This document shows positions 35,908-46,306 of a stretch of 64,000 bases of DNA, piece after piece. The notes beneath the pieces were generated by a model. The model was not told the DNA's origin, ran no database searches, and was given only the letters and a program-made list of their open reading frames with translations. The stretch lies in the NCBI GenBank assembly GCA_037178855.1, contig JASJZC010000004.1:5704001-5768000 (forward strand), written 5' to 3'. Numbering within the stretch: the stretch's first letter is position 1; every line of letters begins with the position of its first letter. The stretch is from Oscheius sp. JU75. Taxonomy: Eukaryota > Nematoda > Chromadorea > Rhabditida > Rhabditidae. Both the position numbers and the translations under genes were made by a program.

Positions 35908-37966
35908 TTAGGGGCAGAATTCCTGCTGAGGATATGGCTGGTAACCCGGCTGCTGCTGGTGACGGGGAAAGTGACCGGGCGGCGGAGCGACGTGGTGCTG
36001 CATGTGAACAGGAGCCTGGGTATGGTATCCGTAGTTAGCATAGTATGCCTAAATTTATGATCCATGCTCAAAAAGGGAAATAACTACCTGAGGACAGTAC
36101 GGAACTTGAGCAGCTGCCTGTGGCCATTGTTGTCCAGGATGCGGCATCATCATCTGTGGGACTTGGCCCGGAGGAGGACCACTTCGCCGCGGAATAAAGT
36201 TCCCGGGCGATGGACCCATGGGCGGTCTGGCTCCACGTCCCATCGGCTGCACACCGGCCATCATCTGCGCTTGTGGGTGGTAGTACATGTAGGGTGCAGG
36301 CATCTGAACATGGAGGAGAATGAAGCAGGCAAAGTAAAGTAGTACCTGCATGTATCCTGGCATGAAAGGAGCCGCCATTATCGGCGGGCCCTGATGTTGA
36401 GGGGTCATTCCGGGTGGGATGGAAGGAACTGGAGACATCATGGGAGTGTGTGACTGCTGTTGGTGCTGTTGAGGCGGCATGTGTTGCTGTGGCTGTTGCT
36501 GAAAATGGGCATGATAAAGACAGCTGGAAAATTATTGTCAGATTTAGTCTGACCTCGCAGCTCAAAAATCCGGCTCGGACCATCTCTACATTCAAGCAAT
36601 TCAGAAGGCCTACCTGAGCAGGATTTGGCTGGCCACCTGGCTGGAAGACGGAAGCATTCGGATTGAATGTGAATTTTTTGCTCTCAACCGAAGAGGCGAC
36701 CGTGTGTCCTTCAACGGGCGGAGCAGTAAACACGGGGCTATCATCACAGTCCAGCGGATTTTGGACGATCGTCAGCTCCAGCTGCTCCTCTTCGAAAACC
36801 TCAACGACGAGGCTCTCTTCATCATGATCCGAGGCGGCCAAAATATTCTCGTCCTGTTCAACGAGACCAGGAACGACGTGCTCAATGTCCATCGGTTCGG
36901 GTGAGGGATCTTCGGGGACAAGGGCATCCATCGACTTGTCCAGATCACGCTCATAGTCGTCGTTTTCCAGGCGCGCATAGAAGTGACTCTTCGTGCTGCC
37001 CTCGATCTGACGGGCTATGGCGTCAGCCTTCGCCCTCTGCTCGGCGGTGGCCTTGAAATCGACGCTAAAACTAGGATTGCAGGGCGGAGAAGAGTTAAAA
37101 CGTACGTCGTGTACTGACTCATATCCTCGACGAAAGTCGATTTGACTCCGTGAAGACTGGCGTTGGCCTTGAACATCTCGTCGACATTCCAGCCGCGTTT
37201 GCTGTTGTTGCGCTTGTCGTTCTGAAAGATTTGGCTTAGGGAGTTGTGGAAAATCAGTTGAGCTGCAGTTTACAGCAAAATAACGCAACCAGTTAGCGGC
37301 AAAGCTTTCGGGTAAAACGGGTAGAGGATCGGTACTAGACCTTTTAAAATAATAAACAGCGCTGGAAGCAGCCAGCGTAAGCTGTAGACTCCCCAATGTT
37401 CAACAAAGTCAGGATTGGATCCTCACGAGCAGTGACATGAGCTCATGGGCAAAAACCATACCAAATCGGTGCCGATCTCGAATTCCAGCTCCTCGTCACA
37501 TTCCCAAGCCTCGAGTTCCTGCTCAGCATCGCACAGCCTGATCTTGTTGGCATGATATTCGCGGTCGGTGGCAAATCCTGTGGCGGGCTTCCCGTCGGCC
37601 ATGAGCGATGAGATGACCATGATGTCATCGAGACGAATCATCAACTTCTCTTGGGCCTCCTTCTTCAGTGGCAGAATGTTGCCCTTGTTCTTCTCGGTCT
37701 TCTGCCAGGCGTAGCGCAGCCCGATTTCGTTGCCCGGAGAAATGGCGGACATGACGCCTATGTACTGTTCTCCTTTCCTCGTCTCAATCAAAACCTGCTG
37801 GTCCTAAAATTTGAGAATGAGCGAGAAAAGACTGGCGGGAACTTACACAGATCTGATGGAAGAGTGCGAGAAGACGAGGATTCGCGAAAGCTCCCGTGGA
37901 AGTCTGTAAAATTGAGTTGAACAAGGGAAAAGGCCCAAAATTTACCAGGCCTTCTTTACAATCCAT
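35908..37966 (-). CDS. ATXN2: Ataxin-2 family protein, copy B (shorter paralog)
   Basis: Eight exons: 37966-37946, 37903-37847, 37803-37462, 37221-37106, 37064-36614, 36498-36346, 36303-36088 and 36048-35908; phases match, 498 residues. Same order as copy A: Lsm fold (VLIETRKGEQYIGVMSA, ATGFATDREYHANK), LsmAD (GWNVDEMFKANASLHGVKST, DMSQYTT, AIARQIEGSTKSHFYARLE), an acidic segment (EESLVVEVFEEEQLE), PAM2 (KKFTFNPNASVFQPG), then a Met/Pro/Gln-rich tail. The Lsm part is one exon here but two in copy A; the intron at ITG|FATD is present only in A. The second exon is 57 bp in both copies at the same position, which supports tandem duplication. Copy B is compact, with shorter introns and tail. Confidence 0.92.
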
Positions 37967-38391
37967 TCGCTCCTAAGTGAAACGTTTGGGACCTGGAATA
38001 TAAGCTTTTTTCAAGGAACGAGAGGGAAAGAGGAGAGGAATAATCACTCTCTTCGAGAATTACACGTTGTTTCGGTCAGTATTTTTTTCTTACATGCTAT
38101 AGATTTGCTGCGCTAGCTTTCGTAGTCATTTTCAGTCAACAAAATGACGAGAGAAAAAAAACAACATGCAGAGGAAACGGAGGAAAAATGCTGAAAGTTA
38201 TGCGACTTCGAAGCTGTTTACAGTAACCTTTCTGCACATGTTGCTTACATCGGCGGGAATTCAAACTTTTCAATTCGGTTTCTCCGGGAACGCCAAGTTT
38301 TTCTCAACAAAATATCCAACCAATCTTGTCAAATAGATCAAGGCTAATAAGAAAACACTTTATGCACAACAGAAGCCATTAGGTTGTTTCC
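37967..38391. other. Gene-free stretch upstream of ataxin-2 copy B
   Basis: Probable promoter of ataxin-2 copy B plus 3' UTR of the Pipsqueak-HTH gene. Nothing else seen. Confidence 0.4.
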
Positions 38392-39020
38392 TCAGGTTCC
38401 AGCTCTATTCTTGCAGCCTTTTTTTGTGCAAATTATCTGAAAAATGTACTTTTGCATCTTTCTATAGCCTACCTGCTTCGTAATCTTCCCCCTGCCGTCA
38501 CTGAACAATATCCTCTTCGTGCTGGTCGTGATTTTCTGGGATTTCGAAAGATCCTTGTTTACTTGACCGACACTTTTGTTGAAGTCTTCTTCGTTTAGGT
38601 GAACAACTTAACTTTGATCATTTTTGTGCTATGTTTCACTAACCTTCAGGTTGAGGAAGATTACAGTAAGGCCTAAAATTTCCAGCTAATAGAGGCTGCG
38701 GTTGTGAAACACTCGGCCCAACGGGTTCTTCTCCAGCACTGTTCATTTCTGTCTGTACTTTCCAGGCCTTCTCGTGCTCCTTTCTCGCGATCCTAGGTTT
38801 ATTTCAGATCGTGTTTCTGTCACAAAACTCACTGAACTTTCTTCTGGAGCGTGGCACGAGGTATTTTGTGATGACGAGCCGACTCGGCAATCGTCATCCT
38901 TGCTGTGAGGACAGCCTTTATGGCTTCGGTCAAAAGTGAGCGGGGATAGTACCCCCTTACAGCCTTTTTACCCTCACGCTGAGGAGGTGGAGCCGAGGCC
39001 TGATAGACGTGGTAAACCAT
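38392..39020 (-). CDS. Small Pipsqueak-type HTH protein
   Basis: Four exons, 39020-38833, 38792-38644, 38588-38473 and 38436-38392, join in phase to give 165 residues. The N-terminal part carries a single Pipsqueak-type helix-turn-helix: LLTEAIKAVLTARMTIAESA followed by RHHKIPRATLQKKVQIARK. The family uses this fold to bind DNA, often as a centromere-protein or transposase-derived domain. The rest is low in recognisable domains (EEPVGPSVSQPQPLL, TTSTKRILFSDGRGKITKQ), and the last exon carries two Cys (IICTKKGCKNRAGT). There is no BTB domain and no transposase core, so it could be a small domesticated DNA-binding protein. The first exon is well supported, the later exons moderately. Confidence 0.7.
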
Positions 39021-39510
39021 ACTGCAAAATTTGAATTTTTCAGAATTTAGGTCGGAATCAAAGATAAAGAATCGAAAGAAGCTTTGTCATGGATTCCTCA
39101 TACTTTACCAGTTCAAAAGGTGTCTACAAGGCTCTCAACAATAATAACATTACACAGCTCAATTACAATCGATTCTTTACCACCCGCAAAAATCAGCAAT
39201 TTGGTGGAGGCGAAAAAACAAACAAAAAACGTTCTTGAATAAGTTTTAGGAGCTTCGACTGCGAATGGCCAATTTTTGACGTGATGTACATCCATTCCCT
39301 CTGAGATAACGACAAGAATTGGAGTATTCCAAGGGTTCTACCTTCTCAAAATCGAGAGACGGTCAAGAATTCATGCTTTATTCAAAACCGGTTTTAAAAA
39401 AAGAAAATTATGAAACGTTGAGTAGATGGTGAGAAAGATCACGGCTGTACCCATACTTTGAGCTGTCGAGTTGAGATAGAGGACATATTATACGGTTAGT
39501 TGATTGAAAT
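39021..39510. other. Gene-free stretch between the Pipsqueak-HTH gene and PHF14
   Basis: No supported exon; probable promoter of the HTH gene and 3' UTR of PHF14. Confidence 0.4.
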
Positions 39511-41878
39511 CTAGATTTTTCTTATTATTCTATCCTCAAAATTAGTACCTTCTTGTGCTCTGGTGACCATTTTTCGTCGTTTCGGGCTTGGAGAGACGTC
39601 ATTCTGTTTGGGGTTCTCCTTCTCGTGACCCTCACTCTCATTCTCTTCCTTCTCCTCGTTTTCCTCCTCCTCTTCTTCCTCATAGGATTCGGACTCTTCC
39701 TCGTCGGAAAAAATGAGAGATTCGTCAGGAAAGCCGAGCAATTTTAGGGTGTCGACAAGAGATTGGCGGGCCGCATCGCTACGAGCGGCTTCTTCGGCCA
39801 CCTCAGGCTCCTCGATTTTCCACTGAAAAAGCATTTTATAGCGAGTGTATACCGGTATTCGATCAAATTCAGGATTGAATACCGGTATACACTCGCTCAC
39901 GAAAGACAGGAAAACAGGAGATTGCTCCACTAATGATACAAAATAACTTCTGAAGGTGTTTCCAAGAGTTGCATCGATGAACGACTACGTTTTACCAGCT
40001 AGGAAATCAAACCCGACCATTTCGTTTTTGTATTCGGAGCGACATATCGCCACGAGGTCAAAGGCTGATTACCCCCTTTATTAAATCTTTAGTAGAGATA
40101 AGAGGTTTCAGCTCGCAAAGGAAAAGAGTCATACCTTTGGGATGTCTTCCTGGACCTGCTTCAAGCGAATTTTCTTGTTTTCCGTCAGTCGGGCTTCTTT
40201 CTTTCCGTGCGCAATAATGACCTTCTCCCTCTCGGCCTCGATCTTCTTCTTCAGACTCTCCAACTTCTTGTTCTTCTTCACATAGGCGTCGATCTCTTCC
40301 TGAACAGCCTCAGCCGATAGGAGCCCGATAGATTCGGCAACGGCGTCACCTCCATTTTCCTTGTTTCCCTTCAAATGGAGCAGCCGCTTCCGTTTGAAAT
40401 CTTCCAAGAGACGAGAGCAGGTGTGAACATGCCGCGCGTAGCGCTGTCTCAGGCTCTGAACCATTACTTCTGGTTTTAGGACAAAAAAGTACAAATACCA
40501 CGGCACAATGGATATCCGGCTTGGTGATGCTGACTCCCTGAAGTGCCTTGAAAGCCACATGAAGTTTCTCGGTCATTTTCAGACGATCCTTCTCTATTCT
40601 GACGTCCTCAGTTTTCTGCTGACCAGCCCTTTCAGTCTCTTGCTTGACGAAATGGGAGTGCCTGAAGTTTTAGTGAGAAAAATAAGGTAGAACGCTCACA
40701 TTTCCCTCATACTCTTGATGCCGTCCGTGTTCTTGTTGTGAGCCTTGCAGGCAATGAATCGAGGATGGGTTTCGGGATTATCGTCAATGTCGCTCTTGTC
40801 GATGAGGAGACCGAGTCTAGAATGTCTTATTGAAAAATGGCCAAAAAAACCAACTTTTGAGCACAGGTAATGTGATAATATTTGCTACATTCACCCAATT
40901 CACAACGGGTAGCTACACCGGAACGGCCTGTGTACTCATCGGGACATGCGGAACATGTCTGAAAGTGAAACTTGCTGGTAACCCAGAGCAAGAAATGAAC
41001 CTTTCGACCGAAGAGACGATGCTTGACCTCCTGATAGCTGGCTCCGAGCAGATTGACATTGTCGGCCCAGGTGATGTTCTCCGTGAAGAGGGCACAGCTC
41101 ATGTGGATGAACTGGCCGGAAAATTCTGGAAATCACGATTTCGGAAAGTAAAAGAATGACTAACCGGACAGCTTGAAGGCTCCCTTCGTGTCGGGACAGA
41201 GCTCACAATGGACATTTGTGGCTCCGAGCAGACACGGCTCGCAGAACCAGGATTCGTCGTAAGGGCCATTAGGCTCCTCGAGAAAGATTCCGCCGTAGCA
41301 GCCTTCGTGAACGGCCACGGAACATCTGAAAGGATCCATTTGCATGTCGTTTTGTAGAAAAATAGAACCTGTCACACTTGACGACTGAATCGTTTTGATG
41401 ATGCGGACCCTGATTCATGCAGACAGCACAAATTGGACCAATATCCTTGTCATCTGCACCGTTTTTCGTGTCGACGGTCTGAAAATTTAGCTCAAAGAGC
41501 CAAAAGACTGGCTGAAACCTCATCAGAACTGCTGGCTTCCGAGTCTTCGGAAGACTCTCCATCACTCTCGTCCTCCTCATTCGATTCCTCGTCTTCCTCA
41601 TCCGACTTCTCGTCGATTTTCTTCTTTATCTGGGGATCTGGACCAAAATTGTCGTCTAAATGACTGCCTACTTGCTCCAAACTCGATGTCGTCGTCATCG
41701 TCGTCATCGGGCAGGTCCAGAGCACTGAGTAGGAAGGCTGTCGGCTTGATCTGACGCTTTCCCGGGGCTCTGTTCATCACTAAAACTGGCTTTGTTGACA
41801 GAAAATACAGTAAACGTGTAAAAAAAAATTGACCTCGCGGTTGAAAGTTTGCGATCAAAACTCACTGTGATGAGACAT
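39511..41878 (-). CDS. PHF14: PHF14-like PHD finger protein, short form
   Basis: PHF14 reads histone H3 tails through a PHD finger and an extended PHD. Eleven exons: 41878-41866, 41779-41672, 41655-41519, 41478-41369, 41325-41165, 41125-41001, 40958-40855, 40816-40700, 40661-40499, 40455-40135 and 39822-39511; phases match, 556 residues. An acidic N terminus (DDDDDDDIEFG and Ser/Glu runs) precedes PHD1 (CAVCMNQ, VVKCDRCSVAVHEGCYG, WFCEPC). The zinc-knuckle and extended PHD follow (CELCPDTKGAFK, FIHMSCALF, CSACPDEYTGRSG, CSKYYHITCAQ), then a Lys/Glu coiled coil (ESLKKKIEAEREKVI) and an acidic tail (YEEEEEEENEEKEEN, SPKRRK). Human PHF14 is about 950 residues with two further PHD fingers; I see neither here. 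A 21-bp perfect inverted repeat lies in the last intron. Confidence 0.9.
39840..39897. repeat. Perfect 21-bp inverted repeat (hairpin)
   Basis: The left arm 39840-39860 (AGCGAGTGTATACCGGTATT plus C) is the exact reverse complement of 39877-39897, with a 16-base loop. It lies in the last PHF14 intron just upstream of the exon starting at 39822. It could be a small foldback element, a pre-mRNA hairpin, or a miRNA-like stem. Confidence 0.9.
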
Positions 41879-43301
41879 TGTGTCGTTTCGAGGCGCTCGG
41901 GACTTCTTTCTCGAAGGCTGCAAACAGCTTATTTCGTCGAAAAAATATTCTCCCGGAAATGGGAAGGAAAAGAGACAGGAATCCGTTTAAAACGGGGTTG
42001 CATTGGGTCAATTGGAGCGGATTGACGCACGTCGCGTGTTTACCTGATTCCAATTAGACAGAGACCCCCCATATTTTATAGAGATGGAGAAGAGAATCAC
42101 GCACAATTTGATCGGACAAAAAGAACAAATACCTCAGATGATGTCAAAGCAAAGAAAAAGCACCTGCCGGGACGAGGCGTCATTTTCAGTATGTCAGAAA
42201 GAGGAATCATGTCATTTTCTCGGAGAAAGTGCTGCAGGTGTTCAAGGAGTACAGACTGTGCATAAAGAAGTGATTTTCTCCAAAAACAAAAGTGGAAAAT
42301 AAATGAAAAGAACGATTGTTTTGGAAGAAAACATGCGCTGCTTACGCAGAACTTGTTGTTACCTTCGGAAAATATTTCTCCAGACACTTTTCCCATAAAT
42401 ATAGGATGACCACGGGGAATAGCAGTAGTTTGGATCAGAGAGAGTAGAATGATGAGGAGCTCGAAAGGCTGTGAGAGGTGAAGAAGAAACAGAGACTCTA
42501 CGGATAAGAAAAGGTTTTGAGAGCTGTTTACTGAGAACAACAGGATGAAACAAAACTTGTTTGTGATAATACTATCAAGGAATATCCTAATACTCAATTT
42601 TTGAGAGATCTATTGTGGGAATATGTCTTTAGAGAAGCTGAGTAAGAGGACAAAATGTTAGCGCGTTGTGCCAAATGAGAGAAAGTGAAGGGAAGAAGAC
42701 GTCTTGTTAGAATAGATAGGAACCTAAAATAAGCATTCTTCGTGACAGGACCCAGAAGAGGGAACCTTCAATTGATCAACTTCAGTACACAATTAGTCGG
42801 ATCCATCTTTGTCAGGCTGTCCACTTCCAGTTGTCCGCTCTACACGAAGAAATTCCCATGACTCAACTTTGGGCTCATCAGTTTTTGTGGTGAGTCTATT
42901 TCTTGACTGTTTAAGACTATCTTCTTGTCTATTCCATATCTATATCCTATCCATTTCGAACTAGCGACACTAATGATTGTTAGGAGATATCCGCTGAAGA
43001 TAAAGAGACAAGTAAACTTAGAAAGCGTTGGGTGCCACATTGTTCCCTCAAGCTTTAGGCGCCGCATGAAAATTTCTAATCGTAGTAGCGAATCTCTATG
43101 CCCTGGAAACTGATTGCATCGTGTTTGTCATAATCTGAGCTTCAAAATAGACTGAACATGCCAGAAAATTTCGCGAGTAACTGACAAATATAGTCTAAAC
43201 AACAAGTCCACACTATTACAATTTCTTTCTATGACATGATGCCAAATAACATAAGAGTTTCATTGCGAAACGTGAGATTTCTTCAGCAGTCGCTAAAGAT
43301 T
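41879..43301. other. Region without a supported gene
   Basis: This lies between the PHF14 start and the neuropeptide gene. The plus strand at about 42030-42250 has an ATG-poor open frame containing KAKKKHLPGRGVIFS, and the minus strand at 42097-42597 is open and hydrophobic. Neither shows family similarity or a convincing splice chain. Dispersed repeat R2 covers the right-hand end. Confidence 0.4.
43026..43180 (+). repeat. Dispersed repeat R2, copy 3
   Basis: Matches the right part of 27965-28200: TTGGGTG, TAGGCGCCGC, TTTCTAATC and GCCAGAAAATTT in the same order and orientation. Confidence 0.5.
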
Positions 43302-44917
43302 CTAGATTCTCCAAGCCGAGGAGCCACCGGATCGTTTTCCAAATCGGACATAGTCGTAGCCGGCCTTCTTCTGAGCCTCGGACCGTTTGCCAAATCGCAC
43401 AAAGTCGTATTCGTCACGACCTGAAAAAGAACTGTTCCCTTCTCAAGTAGTCAGCTGACAAATTTAGTCTTGGTTGCCTAGAGCTGAAATCTATTGGCAA
43501 TCAGAACTTTCAGCTGCCGATCTCATTCAGGCAGGCTTTATGACTACCCACATATGAGGGTATCAAGTAACTATGACTTGGCGGAAACTAAAATCTAGAA
43601 GATATTTCCGGGTTTGTGAGATCAGTGGAAGGCTGTAGACTGTCTGTAATCAGCTGGCGATGGCAGCTTCGCAGCCCTTTGAGCTTGGCTTAGAGTTGAT
43701 CGCAGGCGGCTGCGCCGCTTCCCTAGTAGCAGTTTCCTCCACAGCTGGCTTGTCCCCTTGTTTCTCGACATGGAATGAATTATCAGAGTTTTTGGGTATT
43801 AGTGTTGACAGACAATTGGACGGACACCACTGCGCTTTAGTAAAGAAAGATGGGAACAAGCCTGACAAGGACTGGTACTTTCTCTGTTTCTAAACCGAAA
43901 TGGGCCTTTTTCAAGGACAAGAACTAGGATTTCCACTAACATAGATTCTTTCGAAGCTACCCTTTGAGAGACATCATGAGTCTACATAAGACTAGGTTTC
44001 CCGCTCTTCTAGAACTTTTAAAAGGAATAGGCCAAGAACATAAAGCACTGTAGGTCAGATAGATAGTTTCACTGACAAATCCCTTTGCTCCGATGATTCA
44101 GTTGGGTTTAGATGATTTGAGATCAATGATAGATAGAGGATGGAGCTGGGTTAAACGAGAGGGAAGGCGTAAGAGACGATGGATGGTTGGCAAAGCAAAA
44201 AAAAAGTTCGTGGTATAAACGGGACAAAGCTACAAACTGCTAACTTTAAAGTTCTATCACTTATAAGATCTGACAAAAAATCGAAAGGGGAGACTAGAGA
44301 CACAGGTTCAAGAAATTCAGTGAGCGCTAAACTAGCTCGGATTCTTGAACGGAAAAGGGGAGACATGGTAATAATATCCGAGCTGTTGGGGCTTGGTGGT
44401 AGCAAACACAAAAGCTAAACCCAGTTTTTGAAAGGAGGCAGCAACAACTCCGAAGCACTCTTTCCTGAAACTCTTTTTTCAAAGGGGCATATTGCTTGGA
44501 TAACTGAACAAAAAAACTGAGGTCTTTCGGTACGGTTTGGGAGCCTGTCACCAACAAAAGATGCCGCAGACTCTCATCTTCCCTCTTATTGTCCCCAGCT
44601 ACGTATCTAAAGTACTGTGTATTGGGCTCCTTAACTAGAGTCTGCAACTCACTATCCTGATCGAATTGACCATGAACAAGTCGTGTGACTATCAATTCCG
44701 GCTAAATAATGAGTACTTCCTGACTTCAGTCTGACCTTCTTTCTCCTGTCCCACAAGAATTTCTGAAGCACTCACGTTTATAGGCTCCATTATTCCTTCT
44801 CAGTCGCTGCTGACTGAGAGGATGGGCTGGTGAGCAGTCTGGTCCGGAACACGTCCATTGGAGTGACGTTTGGACAAGAAAGAGACCGAAGCAGACGACG
44901 ACGATAAGCACCTGCAT
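43302..44917 (-). CDS. RFamide (VRFamide) neuropeptide precursor
   Basis: Two exons, 44917-44776 and 43420-43302, join in phase (AAA C|GT CGT) to give an 86-residue precursor. Residues 1-20 are a clear signal peptide (MQVLIVVVCFGLFLVQTSLQ). The tail carries two amidation cassettes ending in the same VRFGKR: DEYDFVRFGKR preceded by KRR (the KR is created across the splice junction), then AGYDYVRFGKR preceded by KK. Gly supplies the C-terminal amide and the dibasic sites are prohormone-convertase sites, so the predicted products are DEYDFVRF-amide (or with an extra Arg) and AGYDYVRF-amide. The short C-terminal remainder SGGSSAWRI follows the last KR. The ~1.36 kb intron holds an open minus-strand stretch that could be an alternative exon. 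FMRFamide-like peptides act through GPCRs such as the one at 20-24 kb, but a pairing here is speculation. Confidence 0.82.
44327..44701 (-). other. Open stretch inside the neuropeptide intron, unrecognised
   Basis: This minus-strand stretch is open for about 120 codons and reads like coding sequence (RLVHGQFDQDSELQTLVKEP, TQYFRYVAGDNKREDES). It starts after a TTATTTAG acceptor-like site. Its phase does not fit splicing from the signal-peptide exon at 44776. It may be an alternative exon of another transcript, a decayed exon or chance. Confidence 0.25.
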
Positions 44918-45194
44918 GTTGTGAGACTATGACAATGGTCGATAAGCACCGTCGAGCTGAGTTCTTGACACGCCCACCCCACAGCTAATGACTGTCGCTG
45001 CAAATAACAATATGGTTCGAGGTTCTTGGAAAGAGTATGGGGGTGAATTTAAAGGATGCGAGAATGTTAGGGAGTTGTGAAGGGGAATTTCTTTCCTTTT
45101 CTCTCTTCCAGATGAGTGAACCGCGCAGGGTATGCCGTTTTACAAATTAATAAGATGCGCGCAGAGTTTGGTCTCTCTATCTCTCTATCTCCCA

Positions 45195-45580
45195 GGTCAA
45201 CCTAATGCAATCCCAGAAAACTCTGCGGCTGTCTCACAGGTGGAGCCGAAGGCAGTGAAGGCATCAGTCTCGAGCTCATGGGACGGGAAGCTTCCCAATC
45301 TTTGCCAGCAAGCCGATTGTGCCCAAAACGGTAGAAAAACCAAAGATCAGATCCTCGGTAAAGAGCCTAAAGAGGAGAATCAAGAAAGTCAAGAAACCAG
45401 CTGTGAAAACAGCTATGCCGAGTTCAAGAGGGACCTGAGTCGATGGAAGTCGAAGTGCTGGAGTTGGAGCCTCCGGAACGGGTAGAAATAACCTCAGTCA
45501 CCTGCATCGATAGGCCCTCTCTGAAGTTGAAACAACCCATAAAGTGGATGAAGGACAGACAAAAACCCTTCTTCTGGTGA
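45195..45580 (+). pseudogene. Possible decayed coding stretch, Lys-rich then acidic
   Basis: Three overlapping frames each look protein-like for part of the length. First comes an Ala/Ser/Val-rich stretch, then a basic one (PIVPKTVEKPKIRSS, RRIKKVKKPAVKTA), then an acidic-to-basic end (ESMEVEVLELEPPERVE, KQPIKWMKDRQKPFFW, TGA). A single-base shift in a GGG run would join the last two. I recognise no family. It may be a degraded gene or an exon chain I failed to resolve. Confidence 0.25.
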
Positions 45581-46019
45581 AAAGAGACCGTAGCGGTTCT
45601 GCCGCATTTTAGGCAGATAAACGGGAATCAGAAGTATTCCAACTGCTGACAGTGAACAGATCAAGATTTCGTCCACGGATCCCATCGCACAATGGTTTGA
45701 TAGATCAATTCGAGAGAAGAAAAATCTATGGTCTGGGTCGATCTGAAAAAATGACTTCTCCGGGACCGTCCCTCAGGCGCTGATCGAATATACCTTGTGC
45801 ACAACGTGTCAGAGTGCAGAAGGTGGGGAGAGGAGGGAAAGTCCCACATGGAGATATACTATGAGTGGTCTCTCTATCCCTCTGTCTCGCTGTACCTCTC
45901 AGGACCGAGTCCTTTGGTCAACCTTTGTCAATCTAATCCCTCTCCCAGAAACTACACTAATTGCTGCGAAACAAACAAACTTTTGTTGCAAAAGTAGCGA
46001 TAACTAGGCAAATCGAGAC

Positions 46020-46027
46020 TATAAAAG
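46020..46027 (+). promoter_or_regulatory. TATA box of SR-rich gene copy A
   Basis: TATAAAAG lies 50 bp before the ATG at 46070 and is conserved in the inverted copy. Confidence 0.65.
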
Positions 46028-46069
46028 AAACTCGAAAAGACCAGAGAGTCCATTCGACAACTGACCAGG

Positions 46070-46306
46070 ATGCCCGTCTCTCGTCGCCGATCCCGCTCCC
46101 CCAGCCGCGCCAGCCGTAGCCGAAGCACTAGCACTAGCACTAGCAGCAGTAGTAGCCATAATCGATCTGCCAGTCGATCTGCTAGCCGTCGCTCGGGAAA
46201 GAAGACCACCCAGACTGCTCGTCGTCGGGGTCATCGGGCCTACGAGTTTCGCGACAAGAACGGACGTCTCCGCAACTCGATGGGACAGTTTGTCAAGGAA
46301 CAGTAA
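46070..46306 (+). CDS. Small Ser/Arg-rich basic protein, copy A
   Basis: Single exon, 78 residues. The N-terminal half is made of Arg-Ser and Thr-Ser repeats (MPVSRRRSRSPSRAS, then a Ser/Thr run and NRSASRSASRRS). The C-terminal third is non-repetitive and identical in both copies (GHRAYEFRDKNGRLRNSMGQ, ending FVKEQ). It is extremely basic and small with no membrane segment, so it would suit a nucleic-acid-binding or chromatin protein such as a sperm basic protein or an SR-type splicing accessory. I do not recognise a family. A TATA box lies 50 bp upstream, and the stop codon overlaps an AATAAA (TAATAAA). The inverted copy at 51835-52080 differs by three extra Ser and two substitutions (Ser to Thr near residue 10, His to Arg). 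Conservation of the frame despite DNA divergence argues that both copies are working genes. Confidence 0.85.
   Translation: MPVSRRRSRSPSRASRSRSTSTSTSSSSSHNRSASRSASRRSGKKTTQTARRRGHRAYEFRDKNGRLRNSMGQFVKEQ

Noticed and set aside
36068-37396. 442-codon continuous minus-strand frame
   Set aside because: It combines ataxin-2 copy B exon 37064-36614 with flanking introns and other-frame readings; splice sites and paralog alignment give the spliced model.
42030-42250. Plus-strand open stretch with KKKHLPGRGVIFS, divergent from PHF14
   Set aside because: No start codon in frame and no recognisable homolog; kept only as a note.
42097-42597. 166-codon hydrophobic minus-strand frame
   Set aside because: Phe/Leu/Ser-rich reading of A+T-rich DNA without family similarity, signal layout or splice chain; probably chance.
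43650-43868. Ser/Ala-rich minus-strand frame as an extra neuropeptide-precursor exon
   Set aside because: Has its own stop, no RFG cassettes and no phase fit; the two-exon model already gives a complete precursor.
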